Part shown: in pieces, positions 1 to 7,883 of the stretch
Position numbering within the stretch: position 1 is the first letter of the stretch
Layout of the letters: each line of letters starts with the position of its first letter
Source of the DNA: Streptomyces sp. TBY4
Lineage (GTDB): Bacteria; Actinomycetota; Actinomycetes; Streptomycetales; Streptomycetaceae
Direction: 5' to 3'
DNA: 64,000 nt
Assembly: GCF_024213195.1 (NCBI RefSeq)
Contig: NZ_JANAVF010000025.1
Span: 50,112-114,111 of the forward strand
Notes under the pieces: model-generated
What the model saw: only the letters and a program-made list of their open reading frames with translations
Told to the model about the DNA's origin: nothing
The model's database searches: none
Program-made: the position numbers and the translations under genes

Positions 1-581
1 TCGGCGCTGGAGTCCAGTACGTCCGCGACCCGGTCCAGCTCGGGAACCCCGTACCGCTTGTGCCGGGGCCTCGGGTCGCCCGATCCGAGGCGCTCGGCGG
101 TCTCGGCGAGGTCGGTCAGCGGGGAGGCCAGGCGGTTGGCCTGGCGTACGGCGAGCAGGACGGCCGCCACGACGGCGAGCAGCGCGACGGCGCCGACCAC
201 GGCCAGGGTCCGGCCCACCTCGCGGGTGACCGTGGAGCGGGACTCCTCGACGACCACGATCTCGCCCTGCTCCCCGCGGGCGGTGCCCCGGACGACGCTG
301 TCGGTGATCCGCGTGCCGATCTCGACGGGCTCCCGGCCGGGGATCGTGATCCGGGCGTACCGGCCGGGGTCGAGCTGCTCGGCGAGGGCGCCGGGGTCCA
401 CCGGCCTCTTCTCCAGGACGTCGCCCTCGACGATGCCCATCAGGCGCAGCGCCTCGGATTCGATGCGGTCCTGGGCGCTGCTGGTGATGGTGCGGGTCTC
501 GACGATGACGAGGGAGACCCCGAAGACGGCGATGACGACGAGCACCACGGCGAGCGTGGAGTTGATCAGGCGGCGGCGCAT
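1..581 (-). CDS. Sensor histidine kinase, N-terminal part (cut by window edge)
   Basis: Only the first ~193 codons are present; the gene runs off the left edge. The product starts MRRRLINSTLAVVLVVIAVF, an N-terminal membrane segment. An extracytoplasmic sensor stretch of about 130 residues follows, then a second membrane segment (VGAVALLAVVAAVLLAV), then a HAMP-like linker (RQANRLASPLTDLAETAERLGSGD). The catalytic His and ATPase domains lie outside the window. It starts 50 bp downstream of the response regulator on the same strand, so the two form a regulator-kinase operon. The sensed signal cannot be read from the sequence. The histidine kinase call is inferred from topology, HAMP linker and partner gene. 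Confidence 0.88.
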   Translation of the reverse strand, partial: MRRRLINSTLAVVLVVIAVFGVSLVIVETRTITSSAQDRIESEALRLMGIVEGDVLEKRPVDPGALAEQLDPGRYARITIPGREPVEIGTRITDSVVRGTARGEQGEIVVVEESRSTVTREVGRTLAVVGAVALLAVVAAVLLAVRQANRLASPLTDLAETAERLGSGDPRPRHKRYGVPELDRVADVLDSSA

Positions 582-631
582 GGGTCAGAGGATGCCCTAG
601 ATGTGGGGTCCCGGGAGATTCCCCGCGTGGT

Positions 632-1309
632 TCAGCTCTTCTCGAAGCGGAAGCCGACCCCGCGGACGGTGGCGATGTAGCGGGGGTTGGCCGCGTCGTC
701 GCCGAGCTTCTTGCGCAGCCAGGAGATGTGCATGTCGAGGGTCTTGGTGGAGGACCACCAGGTGGTGTCCCAGACCTCGCGCATGAGCTGGTCGCGGGTG
801 ACGACCCGGCCCGCGTCACGGACGAGGACCCGCAGCAGGTCGAACTCCTTCGCCGTGAGCTGGAGCTCCTCCTCGCCCATCCACGCGCGGTGCGATTCGA
901 CGTCGATCCGCACCCCGTGGGTGGCCGGGGCCTGGGCGGTCTCGGTGGCGCCGCGCCGCAGGAGGGCCCGGACGCGGGCGAGCAGCTCCGCGAGCCGGAA
1001 GGGTTTGGTCACGTAGTCGTCGGCGCCGGCGTCCAGGCCCACGACCGTGTCCACCTCGTCGGCGCGGGCGGTGAGGACCAGGATCGGGAAGCCGTGCCCC
1101 TCGGCGCGCAGCCGTCGGGCGACCTCCAGCCCGTCCATGCCCGGCAGGCCCAGGTCCAGGACGACGAGATCGATGCCGCCCTGCAGTCCCGCGTCCAGGG
1201 CGGTGGGGCCGTCCTCCCGGACCTCGACCTCGTACCCTTCCCGGCGCAGGGCGCGGGCCAGGGGTTCCGAGATGGATGCGTCGTCCTCGGCGAGCAGTAC
1301 ACGCGTCAT
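632..1309 (-). CDS. OmpR-family response regulator
   Basis: 225 aa. Residues 1-115 form a receiver domain: acidic pair in LLAEDD, phospho-acceptor Asp in VVLDLGLPGMDG, a Thr in LVLTARAD, and the KPF lysine. Residues ~130-225 form a winged-helix DNA-binding domain ending RYIATVRGVGFRFEKS, which is typical of OmpR/PhoB. It sits directly upstream of the histidine kinase gene, which presumably phosphorylates it. The gene diverges from the POT transporter across ~500 bp. The regulon cannot be deduced from the window. The family call is secure and no residue is obviously missing. Confidence 0.95.
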   Translation of the reverse strand: MTRVLLAEDDASISEPLARALRREGYEVEVREDGPTALDAGLQGGIDLVVLDLGLPGMDGLEVARRLRAEGHGFPILVLTARADEVDTVVGLDAGADDYVTKPFRLAELLARVRALLRRGATETAQAPATHGVRIDVESHRAWMGEEELQLTAKEFDLLRVLVRDAGRVVTRDQLMREVWDTTWWSSTKTLDMHISWLRKKLGDDAANPRYIATVRGVGFRFEKS

Positions 1310-1805
1310 GTGGGTGATGGTAGTCCGCGGCGGCGCAAAGAAGAGGCCTGCCTACGGACCCCTCTCTATCTGTGCTCATGGAGGACTGACGACCTTCGAA
1401 TGTGGCTCGCTGGTTCCACTCCGGCCTGTGATCCATCTCTCAAGTGCTTTCATATCCGACACTGTCGTGTCGTATGGTGTCGAGACGCCTGATGCACTAC
1501 CTCCACGAGACTTTCGAGCGAAAACCAGCCGAAAGTCTCTATTTCTGCCCTGATCGGGCAGGCATTGTTGTCGCACGCCCGTTCCGGGCGGGATGACAGT
1601 GAATGACCTATGGGCCGGGCCCTTCGCGCGATGGAGCGCGGCAGGGCGTGGATCCCGGTAACGGATGTTCCTCTCGCCTCCGCCCCACGCGGAGCGGGAC
1701 CCCCGGGCGTAGGGGGCCGGAACACCCGCTGCCGGTACCGGCCACCCCTCACCGGGCGCCGTTGAGCTCACGAAGCCGCGCGTCCCGAGCAAGCAAGGAT
1801 CGACC
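1310..1805. other. Divergent intergenic region with small inverted repeats
   Basis: Non-coding gap of 496 bp between the divergent response regulator and peptide transporter genes, so it must hold both promoters. Visible structure: a perfect 6-bp inverted repeat (CGACAC-N4-GTGTCG) at 1457-1472, and a small hairpin (CGCCC-GTTCC-GGGCG) at 1576-1590 in the likely leader of the transporter. The base composition is less GC-rich than the flanking genes around 1370-1570, which fits a regulatory region. I see no convincing small ORF. Confidence 0.5.
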
Positions 1806-3323
1806 ATGGCTTCCAGCCTGACGAAGGGCTCGGCGGACCCGTCCACCGAGAAGACCTTCTTCGGACACCCCCGTGGCCTGGCCACTCTGTTCATGACCGA
1901 GATGTGGGAGCGTTTCTCCTACTACGGCATGCGCGCCCTCCTCGTCGTCTACCTGATCTCGGGCGGCGTCGACGCCGCGACCGACAGCCAGGGCGGCGGC
2001 CTGGCCATGAAGGCCGCCACGGCGACGGCCATCTACTCCATCTACGTGGCCATGGTCTACCTCATGGCCATGCCCGGTGGCTGGTTCGGTGACCGCGTCT
2101 GGGGCGCCCGCAAGACCGTCGCCATCGCGGGCGGTGTGATCATGGCGGGCCACTTCGCGCTCGCGATCCCCGGCCAGGCGATGTTCTTCGTCGGTCTCGC
2201 GCTGGTCGCGGCCGGTTCCGGTCTGCTGAAGGCCAACATCTCCACGATGGTCGGTCACCTCTACGACGGTCCGCAGGACCCGCGTCGTGACAGTGGCTTC
2301 ACCCTCTTCTACGTGGGCATCAACCTCGGTGCCTTCGTCGCGCCGTTCGTCATCGGCACCGTCGGCCAGACCGTCAACTGGCACCTGGGCTTCGCCCTCG
2401 CCGGCGTCGGCATGGCGCTGGGTCTGACGCAGTTCCTGCTGGGCAGCAAGCACCTGAGCCCCACCAGCAACGTGGTCCCCAACCCGCTCTCCGCACAGGA
2501 GCGCAAGGCGATCATCACCAAGGTCGCCGCTGTCGTCGGTGTCACGGCGCTGTTCTACGTGATCGTCGGCATCACCGGTGTCTTCACCCTGAACTGGGCG
2601 CTCATCCCGCTGACCCTCGCCGGTCTGCTGATCCCGGTCGGCGTCCTGGTCCGCATCAAGCGCGACAAGGACCTCTCGGCCCCCGAGCAGTCGAAGATGA
2701 ACGGCTACATCTGGTTCTTCGTCGCCGCCGCCGTCTTCTGGATGATCTACGACCAGGGCGGCTCCACGCTGGCCGCCTTCGCCGAGAAGAACACCGCCAA
2801 CACGGTCTTCGGCTTCGACTTCCCCTCGACGTGGTTCCAGTCGCTGAACCCGCTGTTCGTGATGTCCCTGGCCCCGCTCTTCGCCTGGCTGTGGATCTGG
2901 CTGGCGCGCAAGAACCAGGAGCCGACGACCATCGTGAAGTTCGCGATGGCCCTGGTCCTGGTCGGCGGCTCGTTCTTCGTCTTCGTCGTCCCGATGGGCA
3001 TGGCGAACGGCGGGGACAAGGTGAGCCCGATGTGGCTCGTCTCGATCTACATGATCCAGACGATCGCCGAGCTCTGCCTGTCCCCGGTGGGTCTGTCCGT
3101 CACCACCAAGATGGCCCCGCAGAAGTACGCGAGCCAGATGATGGGTGTCTGGTTCCTCGCCGTCACCGCGGGTGACTGCACCACCGGTCTGCTCTCGATC
3201 GCCGGGGTGGACCTGAACGGAACCTCGATCATCGCCGCGCAGGCCGCACTGGCCGCGCTGGCGGGCTTCGCGATCTACATGTACCGCAAGAAGGTCCAGA
3301 CGATGATGGGCGACGTCCACTGA
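1806..3323 (+). CDS. POT-family proton-dependent di/tripeptide transporter
   Basis: 505 aa, close to the usual ~500 aa of bacterial POT (PTR2) carriers. The N-terminus carries the family signature EMWERFSYYGMRALLVVY, which includes the ExxER proton-coupling motif of helix 1. About 14 hydrophobic segments follow, with the second PTR2-like signature near FTLFYVGINLGAFVAPF. The expected role is uptake of di- and tripeptides driven by the proton gradient, at the cytoplasmic membrane. ATG at 1806 is preceded by AGCAAGGATCGACC. The gene stands alone: divergent from a two-component system, and closed downstream by a strong bidirectional terminator. Confidence 0.95.
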   Translation: MASSLTKGSADPSTEKTFFGHPRGLATLFMTEMWERFSYYGMRALLVVYLISGGVDAATDSQGGGLAMKAATATAIYSIYVAMVYLMAMPGGWFGDRVWGARKTVAIAGGVIMAGHFALAIPGQAMFFVGLALVAAGSGLLKANISTMVGHLYDGPQDPRRDSGFTLFYVGINLGAFVAPFVIGTVGQTVNWHLGFALAGVGMALGLTQFLLGSKHLSPTSNVVPNPLSAQERKAIITKVAAVVGVTALFYVIVGITGVFTLNWALIPLTLAGLLIPVGVLVRIKRDKDLSAPEQSKMNGYIWFFVAAAVFWMIYDQGGSTLAAFAEKNTANTVFGFDFPSTWFQSLNPLFVMSLAPLFAWLWIWLARKNQEPTTIVKFAMALVLVGGSFFVFVVPMGMANGGDKVSPMWLVSIYMIQTIAELCLSPVGLSVTTKMAPQKYASQMMGVWFLAVTAGDCTTGLLSIAGVDLNGTSIIAAQAALAALAGFAIYMYRKKVQTMMGDVH

Positions 3324-3340
3324 CGCACCCCGCCTCGTGG

Positions 3341-3376
3341 AACGGCCCGGCACACCGGAAGGTGTGCCGGGCCGTT
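3341..3376. terminator. Bidirectional hairpin terminator
   Basis: Perfect 16-bp stem (3341-3356 with 3361-3376) and GGAA loop, placed between the convergent transporter and surface-protein genes. It lies 17 bp after the transporter stop. The plus-strand side is followed by CTGT rather than a long T-run, as is common in Streptomyces. Confidence 0.9.
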
Positions 3377-3395
3377 CTGTCGTGCCGGGGTGCCG

Positions 3396-4721
3396 TTACC
3401 GCTGGCCGCGCAGGCGGCGCCACGGGGTGAAGGTGAAGACCGCTGCGCCGAGGAGCAGGATCGTGCCGGCCACCAGGGCCAGGGCCTTGACGCCGCCGTC
3501 GTCCGAGGCGCCGGTTTCGGCGAGGCCGCCCGAGGTGCTGCCCGAGGAGCCGGAGGTGCCGGAGGTGCCGGAGCCGCCGGGCTGGGCGGCGGTGTCGAGC
3601 GTGAGCGACGGGGTGGCGCCGCTGGCCGTGCAGGGCACCACGATCGGCTTGCCGCCCGCGACCATGACCACGTTGATCGTCAGGTTGCCCGGGGTCAGCG
3701 TGGTCTTGCCGGTCTTGCCCGGCTTGTAGGTGCCCTTCATGTCACTGAGGCTGACCGGTGCCCCGCTCTTGATCGGCTCGGCGTTGCCCGGGCCGGTGAC
3801 CTTGACGGTGCCGCTGTCGGCGCCGCCGAGCTTGATGTCCATCGAGGGCTGGAGCGCGCCCGCCGGAAGGTCCATGGGACTGTTCATGACGCCCTTGGCG
3901 GTGGCTGCGGTCAGGTCGTAGCTGCCGCCGTTCTTCTTCGCGCTGATCGTCACCCGGCCCTTCAGGGGGCCGTCGGGCATGAAGGTCCCGCAGTCGAAGG
4001 TGACGTCGACGGGCTGGCCCGGGAAGTCGGTCTGGCCGCCGCCGGTCGGCGAGGGCGCGGGGCTGGTGGGCGGAGCGCTCGTCGGGGGCGCGCTGGTCGG
4101 CGGCGCGCTCGTGGGCGGCGCACTGGTCGGCGGCGCGCTCGTGGGCGGCGCACTGGTCGGCGGCGCGCTGGTGGGCGGGGTGCTGCCCGCCGCGCTGACC
4201 TTGATGGTCGCGCCGGTCGGGACCGTGCCCGTCGGGTCGCACCGGGTGTCGGCGTTGAAGGTGCTGACGTTGACGTTGTACCAAGCGGGGGTCACGGTGA
4301 CGTCCCCCGCCTTGGTGAGCTTGAACGTGCCCTCCATCGGCGACAGCTTCATGGGGGAGTTCTTGGGAATCTTCGGGTTCTTGCGTTCGCCCGTCACCTT
4401 GACGACCCCGGACTGGGCGCCGCCGAGCTTCATCTCGCCGGTCGGCTGGACCGTGTCCTCGTCCAGGTCGACGAAGCCGGGGTTGTCGGCCGCCGCCTTC
4501 ACGGTCTCCCAGACCACCTTCACCTCGTCCCCGACCTTGGCATTCGCCGGTGCGGTGATCTTGGCCGTGGTGGGGCCGACCACCGCCGAACCGACCGGCG
4601 GAGCGCACTTCACCTCGAAGGTGACTTCCGCGGCTTGGGCGGGCGTCGCCACCATGACAAGGCCCGCACCGCCGAGCAGCAGCGCTACCGCGGCCGCGCT
4701 CGCCCTCCGTTGGGTCTTCAC
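3396..4721 (-). CDS. Secreted two-domain protein with LAETG sortase signal
   Basis: 441 aa, GTG start overlapping the upstream stop (GTGA, 4718-4721) with AAGGA upstream. It has a signal peptide (to ATPAQA-AE), then a beta-rich domain at ~30-185, a linker of seven TSAPP repeats (~190-225), a second copy of the same domain (~240-380), a Gly/Ser-rich stretch, and a C-terminal sorting signal: LAETG, a hydrophobic helix (ALALVAGTILLLGAAVFTF) and the basic tail WRRLRGQR. LAxTG is the motif used by class E sortases of Streptomyces, so covalent wall anchoring is expected. Each domain starts with VKC or FDC and ends near a second Cys, suggesting a disulfide. The domain is shared with the LPQTG protein at 7029-7706. 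Ligand unknown. Confidence 0.85.
   Translation of the reverse strand: MKTQRRASAAAVALLLGGAGLVMVATPAQAAEVTFEVKCAPPVGSAVVGPTTAKITAPANAKVGDEVKVVWETVKAAADNPGFVDLDEDTVQPTGEMKLGGAQSGVVKVTGERKNPKIPKNSPMKLSPMEGTFKLTKAGDVTVTPAWYNVNVSTFNADTRCDPTGTVPTGATIKVSAAGSTPPTSAPPTSAPPTSAPPTSAPPTSAPPTSAPPTSAPPTSPAPSPTGGGQTDFPGQPVDVTFDCGTFMPDGPLKGRVTISAKKNGGSYDLTAATAKGVMNSPMDLPAGALQPSMDIKLGGADSGTVKVTGPGNAEPIKSGAPVSLSDMKGTYKPGKTGKTTLTPGNLTINVVMVAGGKPIVVPCTASGATPSLTLDTAAQPGGSGTSGTSGSSGSTSGGLAETGASDDGGVKALALVAGTILLLGAAVFTFTPWRRLRGQR
4062..4190. repeat. Tandem 15-bp repeats encoding (TSAPP)n linker
   Basis: About seven near-identical 15-bp units in frame, alternating GTCGGCGGCGCGCTC-like and GTGGGCGGCGCACTG-like forms. 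They encode the Pro/Thr/Ser-rich linker between the two domains of the LAETG protein. Copy number is likely variable between strains. Confidence 0.85.
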
Positions 4722-5941
4722 GAGTGTCCTTTCGTCGTCGGACTGTTCTCAGACGGTGCGGACGTCTGTGGTGCAGGTGCTTCTGTTTCCGTTGCTTCTG
4801 TTTTCGGTACTTCTGTTTCCGGTGTCCCCGGCGCGCTGTCCGGGGTGAACCACGGCAGTACCGCCGTGGTGGTCTGTGGGGGTTCGGCCGCCGGGGCGGG
4901 CCGGGCCGGTCCTCGTTGGGGGGCCCGCGCGGGGGCCCGTACCGCCGGGATCCGCGGGAGCCGGGCGGTCACGGCGGCCGCCGCGTCGGACGGCGGCCTC
5001 GTGCCCCGGTGGCGGCCGCCCCCCGCCTCGTGCCCGGGGCGCGGGCGGACCCGGTCGACGACGGCCATGCCGATCCGGAAGACCGCGGCCGGGATCACCA
5101 GCAGGAGCAGGCCCCAGAAGAGCAGCACCCCGTACGGGCGGTCCACGCCCCAGGGCTGCGTGGCCAGGACGGTCTCCCCGTACTTGAGGGAGAGGGTGTA
5201 GTCCCCGTGGGCGCCGGCGGTCAGGGTGGCGTCGAGGGCCACCTCGGCCTTGCCGCCGGGCGGGATGGTGCCCTTCCAGCGGACCTCTTCCCAGGTCGGT
5301 GCGAACACCCCGTGGGCGGTGCCGAGCTGGAAGACCGGGTCCTTGACCGCGGCGGAGCCGAGGTTGCCGACGGTGACCGTGAACTTCCGGACGGGCGGGG
5401 CCCCGAACCAGGTGAGCACCCCGTCCCCGCCCTTGAGCTGGACCCCGGTGAGCAGGGCGAGCCGGGCCGTGCCGCCCTCGGCGGGCAGGTCGGCCACCGG
5501 GTGGTCGGTGATCTTCAGGGGGGCCGCGACGGTGGACTGGTCCCCGTTGACGGAGGTCACGTTGACCACGCACGGGCAGGGCTTGGGCGGGGCGACCACC
5601 GGGAGCTGCGCGGAGAACTGCCCGTTGTCGGCGACCGAGACGGCCACGCCGTCGGCATTGGCGCAGCTGTTGGTGCCGCCGATCATGTTCTGCCCGCAGA
5701 CCAGCAGCATCACCATGGTCTTGGGCCGCCAGCCGGTTCCGGTGACGGCTATCTCCGTGCCCTTGGCGACCTCCTTGAGCGAGAGGGCCACGGCGGGTTT
5801 GGCCCCGTCGTCGGCGGCGGCCGGGGCCGCCGCGGACAGTGCCAGCGCGCAGGCCAGCAGCCCCGCCGCCAGCCCCGCGCGTCCCGCCGCGACCAGGGCC
5901 CTGACCTTGCCGCCGTGTCTCCCACCGGCCTTGGCGCTCAC
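4718..5941 (-). CDS. Secreted membrane-anchored protein, neocarzinostatin-like N-terminal domain
   Basis: 407 aa, GTG start overlapping the upstream stop (GTGA at 5938-5941). It has a long Ala-rich signal peptide ending ...AAAPAAADD. Residues ~45-150 (GTEIAVTGTGWRP..., two paired Cys pairs) resemble the neocarzinostatin/macromomycin beta-sandwich fold; this is a pattern judgement, not a search result. A second beta-rich domain follows (~165-285), then a membrane segment (GVLLFWGLLLLVIPAAVF) and a ~110-residue cytoplasmic tail rich in Pro, Ala and Glu/Thr repeats (TEVPKTEATETEAP). It is the third gene of a four-gene surface operon, coupled on both sides by 4-bp overlaps. Probably a membrane partner of the sortase-signal proteins. 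Function unknown. Confidence 0.75.
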   Translation of the reverse strand: MSAKAGGRHGGKVRALVAAGRAGLAAGLLACALALSAAAPAAADDGAKPAVALSLKEVAKGTEIAVTGTGWRPKTMVMLLVCGQNMIGGTNSCANADGVAVSVADNGQFSAQLPVVAPPKPCPCVVNVTSVNGDQSTVAAPLKITDHPVADLPAEGGTARLALLTGVQLKGGDGVLTWFGAPPVRKFTVTVGNLGSAAVKDPVFQLGTAHGVFAPTWEEVRWKGTIPPGGKAEVALDATLTAGAHGDYTLSLKYGETVLATQPWGVDRPYGVLLFWGLLLLVIPAAVFRIGMAVVDRVRPRPGHEAGGGRHRGTRPPSDAAAAVTARLPRIPAVRAPARAPQRGPARPAPAAEPPQTTTAVLPWFTPDSAPGTPETEVPKTEATETEAPAPQTSAPSENSPTTKGHS

Positions 5942-7011
5942 CTGGGTGCTCCCGTCAACTCGTGTTCCGGCACTGGGGCTTCTTCGGGTACGGCGCTCCC
6001 GTGCGGCGCGGGCCCGGGCCCGGGCTCGCTGCCGGACCGGATCCGCCGCTTGCGTACGAGGAGCAGCGCGGCCGCCGCGACGGCGCCGAGGCCCAGCAGC
6101 CCGAGGCCGGTGGTGCCGGCGATGCCCCAGGGCACGAACCAGACCGAGGCGCTGCCCGTGGCGCGGGCGCCTCCGGGGGCCGTGACGGTCAGGGTCAGGG
6201 CGACGCGGTCGAACACGGGCGCGCCGGGCCAGGGTTCGGTCAGCTCGACCCGCTGGCCGGGCAGCACCTCGACCGGCAGGGTGCGCACGCTGCGGCCCGC
6301 GACCTCGCCGAGGACTCCCTCGGCGCCGATGGCGAGCTCGGGGGCGACGGCCACGTTCCCGCGGTTGACCAGGGTGTACGCGACGCGCGCGGCCGCGCCC
6401 TTGCCCCGTACGGAGACGTCCTCGACCGTGAGCGCCGCCAGCGCCGGGCCGTCGACGCGCAGGTGGACCCGTACGCCCACCTCGCGGCCGGACTCGGTGG
6501 CGACGACGGCGGCCGGGTGGTCCCCGGGCGGGGAGCCGGGCGGCACGGTGACGGTGAAGGGGACCACGGCGCGGGTGCGCGGCGGGACCTTGACCGTGGT
6601 GCTCGCGCCGAAGCTGATCCAGAGGCCCGCGCCCGTGCCGTTCCCTTCCGGGCCGCCTCCGGCGGCGGGCTCGGCGGACCGCACCGCGAAGGCGCCGTCC
6701 GCCGTGTTGTAGGCGTCGGCGCCGCGCAGGGTGATGGTGTGCTCCTGGTCGCTGGTGTTGGCCAGGGCGATGCGGTCCTCCAGCACCGTGCCGGAGGGCC
6801 CGGCGAGGTAGAAGAACGGGCGCGCGGAGTCCGGGCGGGCCCCGGCCTTCGCCGCGGCCGGCGCGCTCCCGGCGGCGGGCTCGGCGGTCCAGCCGGGCTC
6901 GTCGGCCGCGGCCGGGGCCGCCGCCGCGCAGGAGAGCACGGCGGCGGCCGCGGCGGCGACGGCCGCGAGGCGGAGCCCGCCTGACCTTCGGGGCGAGTGG
7001 AGCACGGGCAT
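5938..7011 (-). CDS. DUF916/WxL-partner-like secreted membrane protein
   Basis: 357 aa. ATG at 7011 is chosen because the open frame further upstream runs through the LPQTG gene in another frame. Signal peptide to AAAPAAADE. Residues ~35-160 carry the motifs RPFFYLAGPSGTVLEDRIALANTSDQ and PRTRAVVPFTVTVPPGSPPGDH, which resemble the DUF916 / WxL-interacting peptidoglycan-binding domain of Firmicutes. A second Ig-like domain follows, then a membrane helix (IAGTTGLGLLGLGAVAAAALLLV), a KRRIR basic stop and a short acidic-proline tail. In Firmicutes such proteins are encoded beside WxL and LPxTG surface proteins; the same kind of neighbourhood occurs here. Spacing is 17 bp after the LPQTG gene, with a 4-bp overlap into the next. 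Confidence 0.75.
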   Translation of the reverse strand: MPVLHSPRRSGGLRLAAVAAAAAAVLSCAAAAPAAADEPGWTAEPAAGSAPAAAKAGARPDSARPFFYLAGPSGTVLEDRIALANTSDQEHTITLRGADAYNTADGAFAVRSAEPAAGGGPEGNGTGAGLWISFGASTTVKVPPRTRAVVPFTVTVPPGSPPGDHPAAVVATESGREVGVRVHLRVDGPALAALTVEDVSVRGKGAAARVAYTLVNRGNVAVAPELAIGAEGVLGEVAGRSVRTLPVEVLPGQRVELTEPWPGAPVFDRVALTLTVTAPGGARATGSASVWFVPWGIAGTTGLGLLGLGAVAAAALLLVRKRRIRSGSEPGPGPAPHGSAVPEEAPVPEHELTGAPR

Positions 7012-7028
7012 GACCGGGTGCGCTCCGT

Positions 7029-7706
7029 TCAGGACCGGGCCCGCTGGCCGCGCCGGGTCAGCCAGAGCACGCCGGCCGCGCCGGAGAGGAGCACGGTGGC
7101 GCCGAGGGTGCCGAGGGCGATGGCGGAGTCCTCGGGGCCGGTCTGCGGGAGGCTTCCCCCGGTGGAGCCCGTGGAGCCGGTGGCGCTGCCGCCGCCGGGG
7201 GCCGCCACGTCGAGTTCGAGGGACGGCTTGGGGCTGTTGCCCGGGGTGCAGGTGGTGGTCGTACCCATCGCCTTGATCGTGAGCACGCCCGCGGTGAGCG
7301 TGACCTTGCCGGACTTCTTGGGCGTGTACGTGCCCGAGAGGTCGCTGATCTTGATGGGCGTGTTGGCCGGGACGGCCTCGGCGTTGGGGGCACCGGAGAC
7401 CGGCACCGACACCTTCTCGGCGCCGTCGACCATGATCACGGCGCTGGGCGTCATCGCGCCTTTGCCGAGTTCGATGGGGCTGGAGGAGACGCCCTTCTGG
7501 AAGGACATCGTCAGCTTGTACCCGCTGCCCTCCTTGACTCCCTTGATCTCGATCGGCGAGACCGCCGACTTGTCCCCGATGGGGGTCTTGCAGTCGTACT
7601 GGACGTCGACAACGGCCGCATGGGCTGCGGGGGCGGCCAGCAGTACCGCCGCCCCCGCCAGCGCGGAGGCCAGTGCGAGCGCGGTGGAGCGTTTCCGGTC
7701 GGACAC
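7029..7706 (-). CDS. Secreted single-domain protein with LPQTG sortase signal
   Basis: 225 aa from GTG at 7706. I chose this start over an in-frame ATG at 7769 because GAGGGGAA lies ~9 bases upstream and the signal peptide (DRKRSTALALASALAGAAVLLAAPAAHA) then begins correctly. One beta-rich domain (~30-165, starting VQYDC and ending TCTPGNSPKPSLELDV) is clearly homologous to the two domains of the LAETG protein. After a Gly/Ser/Thr linker comes LPQTG, a hydrophobic helix and RRGQRARS. This is a canonical LPxTG signal, so covalent attachment to peptidoglycan by a sortase is expected. It is the first gene of the surface operon. No sortase gene is present in the window. Confidence 0.85.
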   Translation of the reverse strand: MSDRKRSTALALASALAGAAVLLAAPAAHAAVVDVQYDCKTPIGDKSAVSPIEIKGVKEGSGYKLTMSFQKGVSSSPIELGKGAMTPSAVIMVDGAEKVSVPVSGAPNAEAVPANTPIKISDLSGTYTPKKSGKVTLTAGVLTIKAMGTTTTCTPGNSPKPSLELDVAAPGGGSATGSTGSTGGSLPQTGPEDSAIALGTLGATVLLSGAAGVLWLTRRGQRARS

Positions 7707-7883
7707 CTTCGTCTTCCCCTCGAACCTTGGGCCACAAGTTACTGACGGCACATCAGATGAGTGGCTCAAGGTAGCCCCGGGGCCCTACGGAGGGAAGACA
7801 AAGGACAGCGTCGTATCAACAGCCTGTCCACAGGCCGCGATCCGCGCCCGGGGGCGGTCTGCGGCGTCCGGATTGCGGCTGTT

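Noticed and set aside
1450..1894. Minus-strand frames in the intergenic region before the POT gene
   Set aside because: They overlap the transporter start, lack ribosome sites, and show no recognisable domain.
1749..3353. Long minus-strand frame antisense to the POT transporter
   Set aside because: GC-rich shadow frame: the opposite strand encodes a well-conserved transporter, and the antisense translation is low-complexity His/Asp/Arg-rich.
4062..4190. Possible CRISPR-like array
   Set aside because: Contiguous 15-bp in-frame units without spacers; they encode TSAPP repeats.
7012..7737. N-terminal extension of the DUF916-like gene
   Set aside because: The frame is open only because it overlaps the LPQTG gene; the signal peptide begins at 7011.
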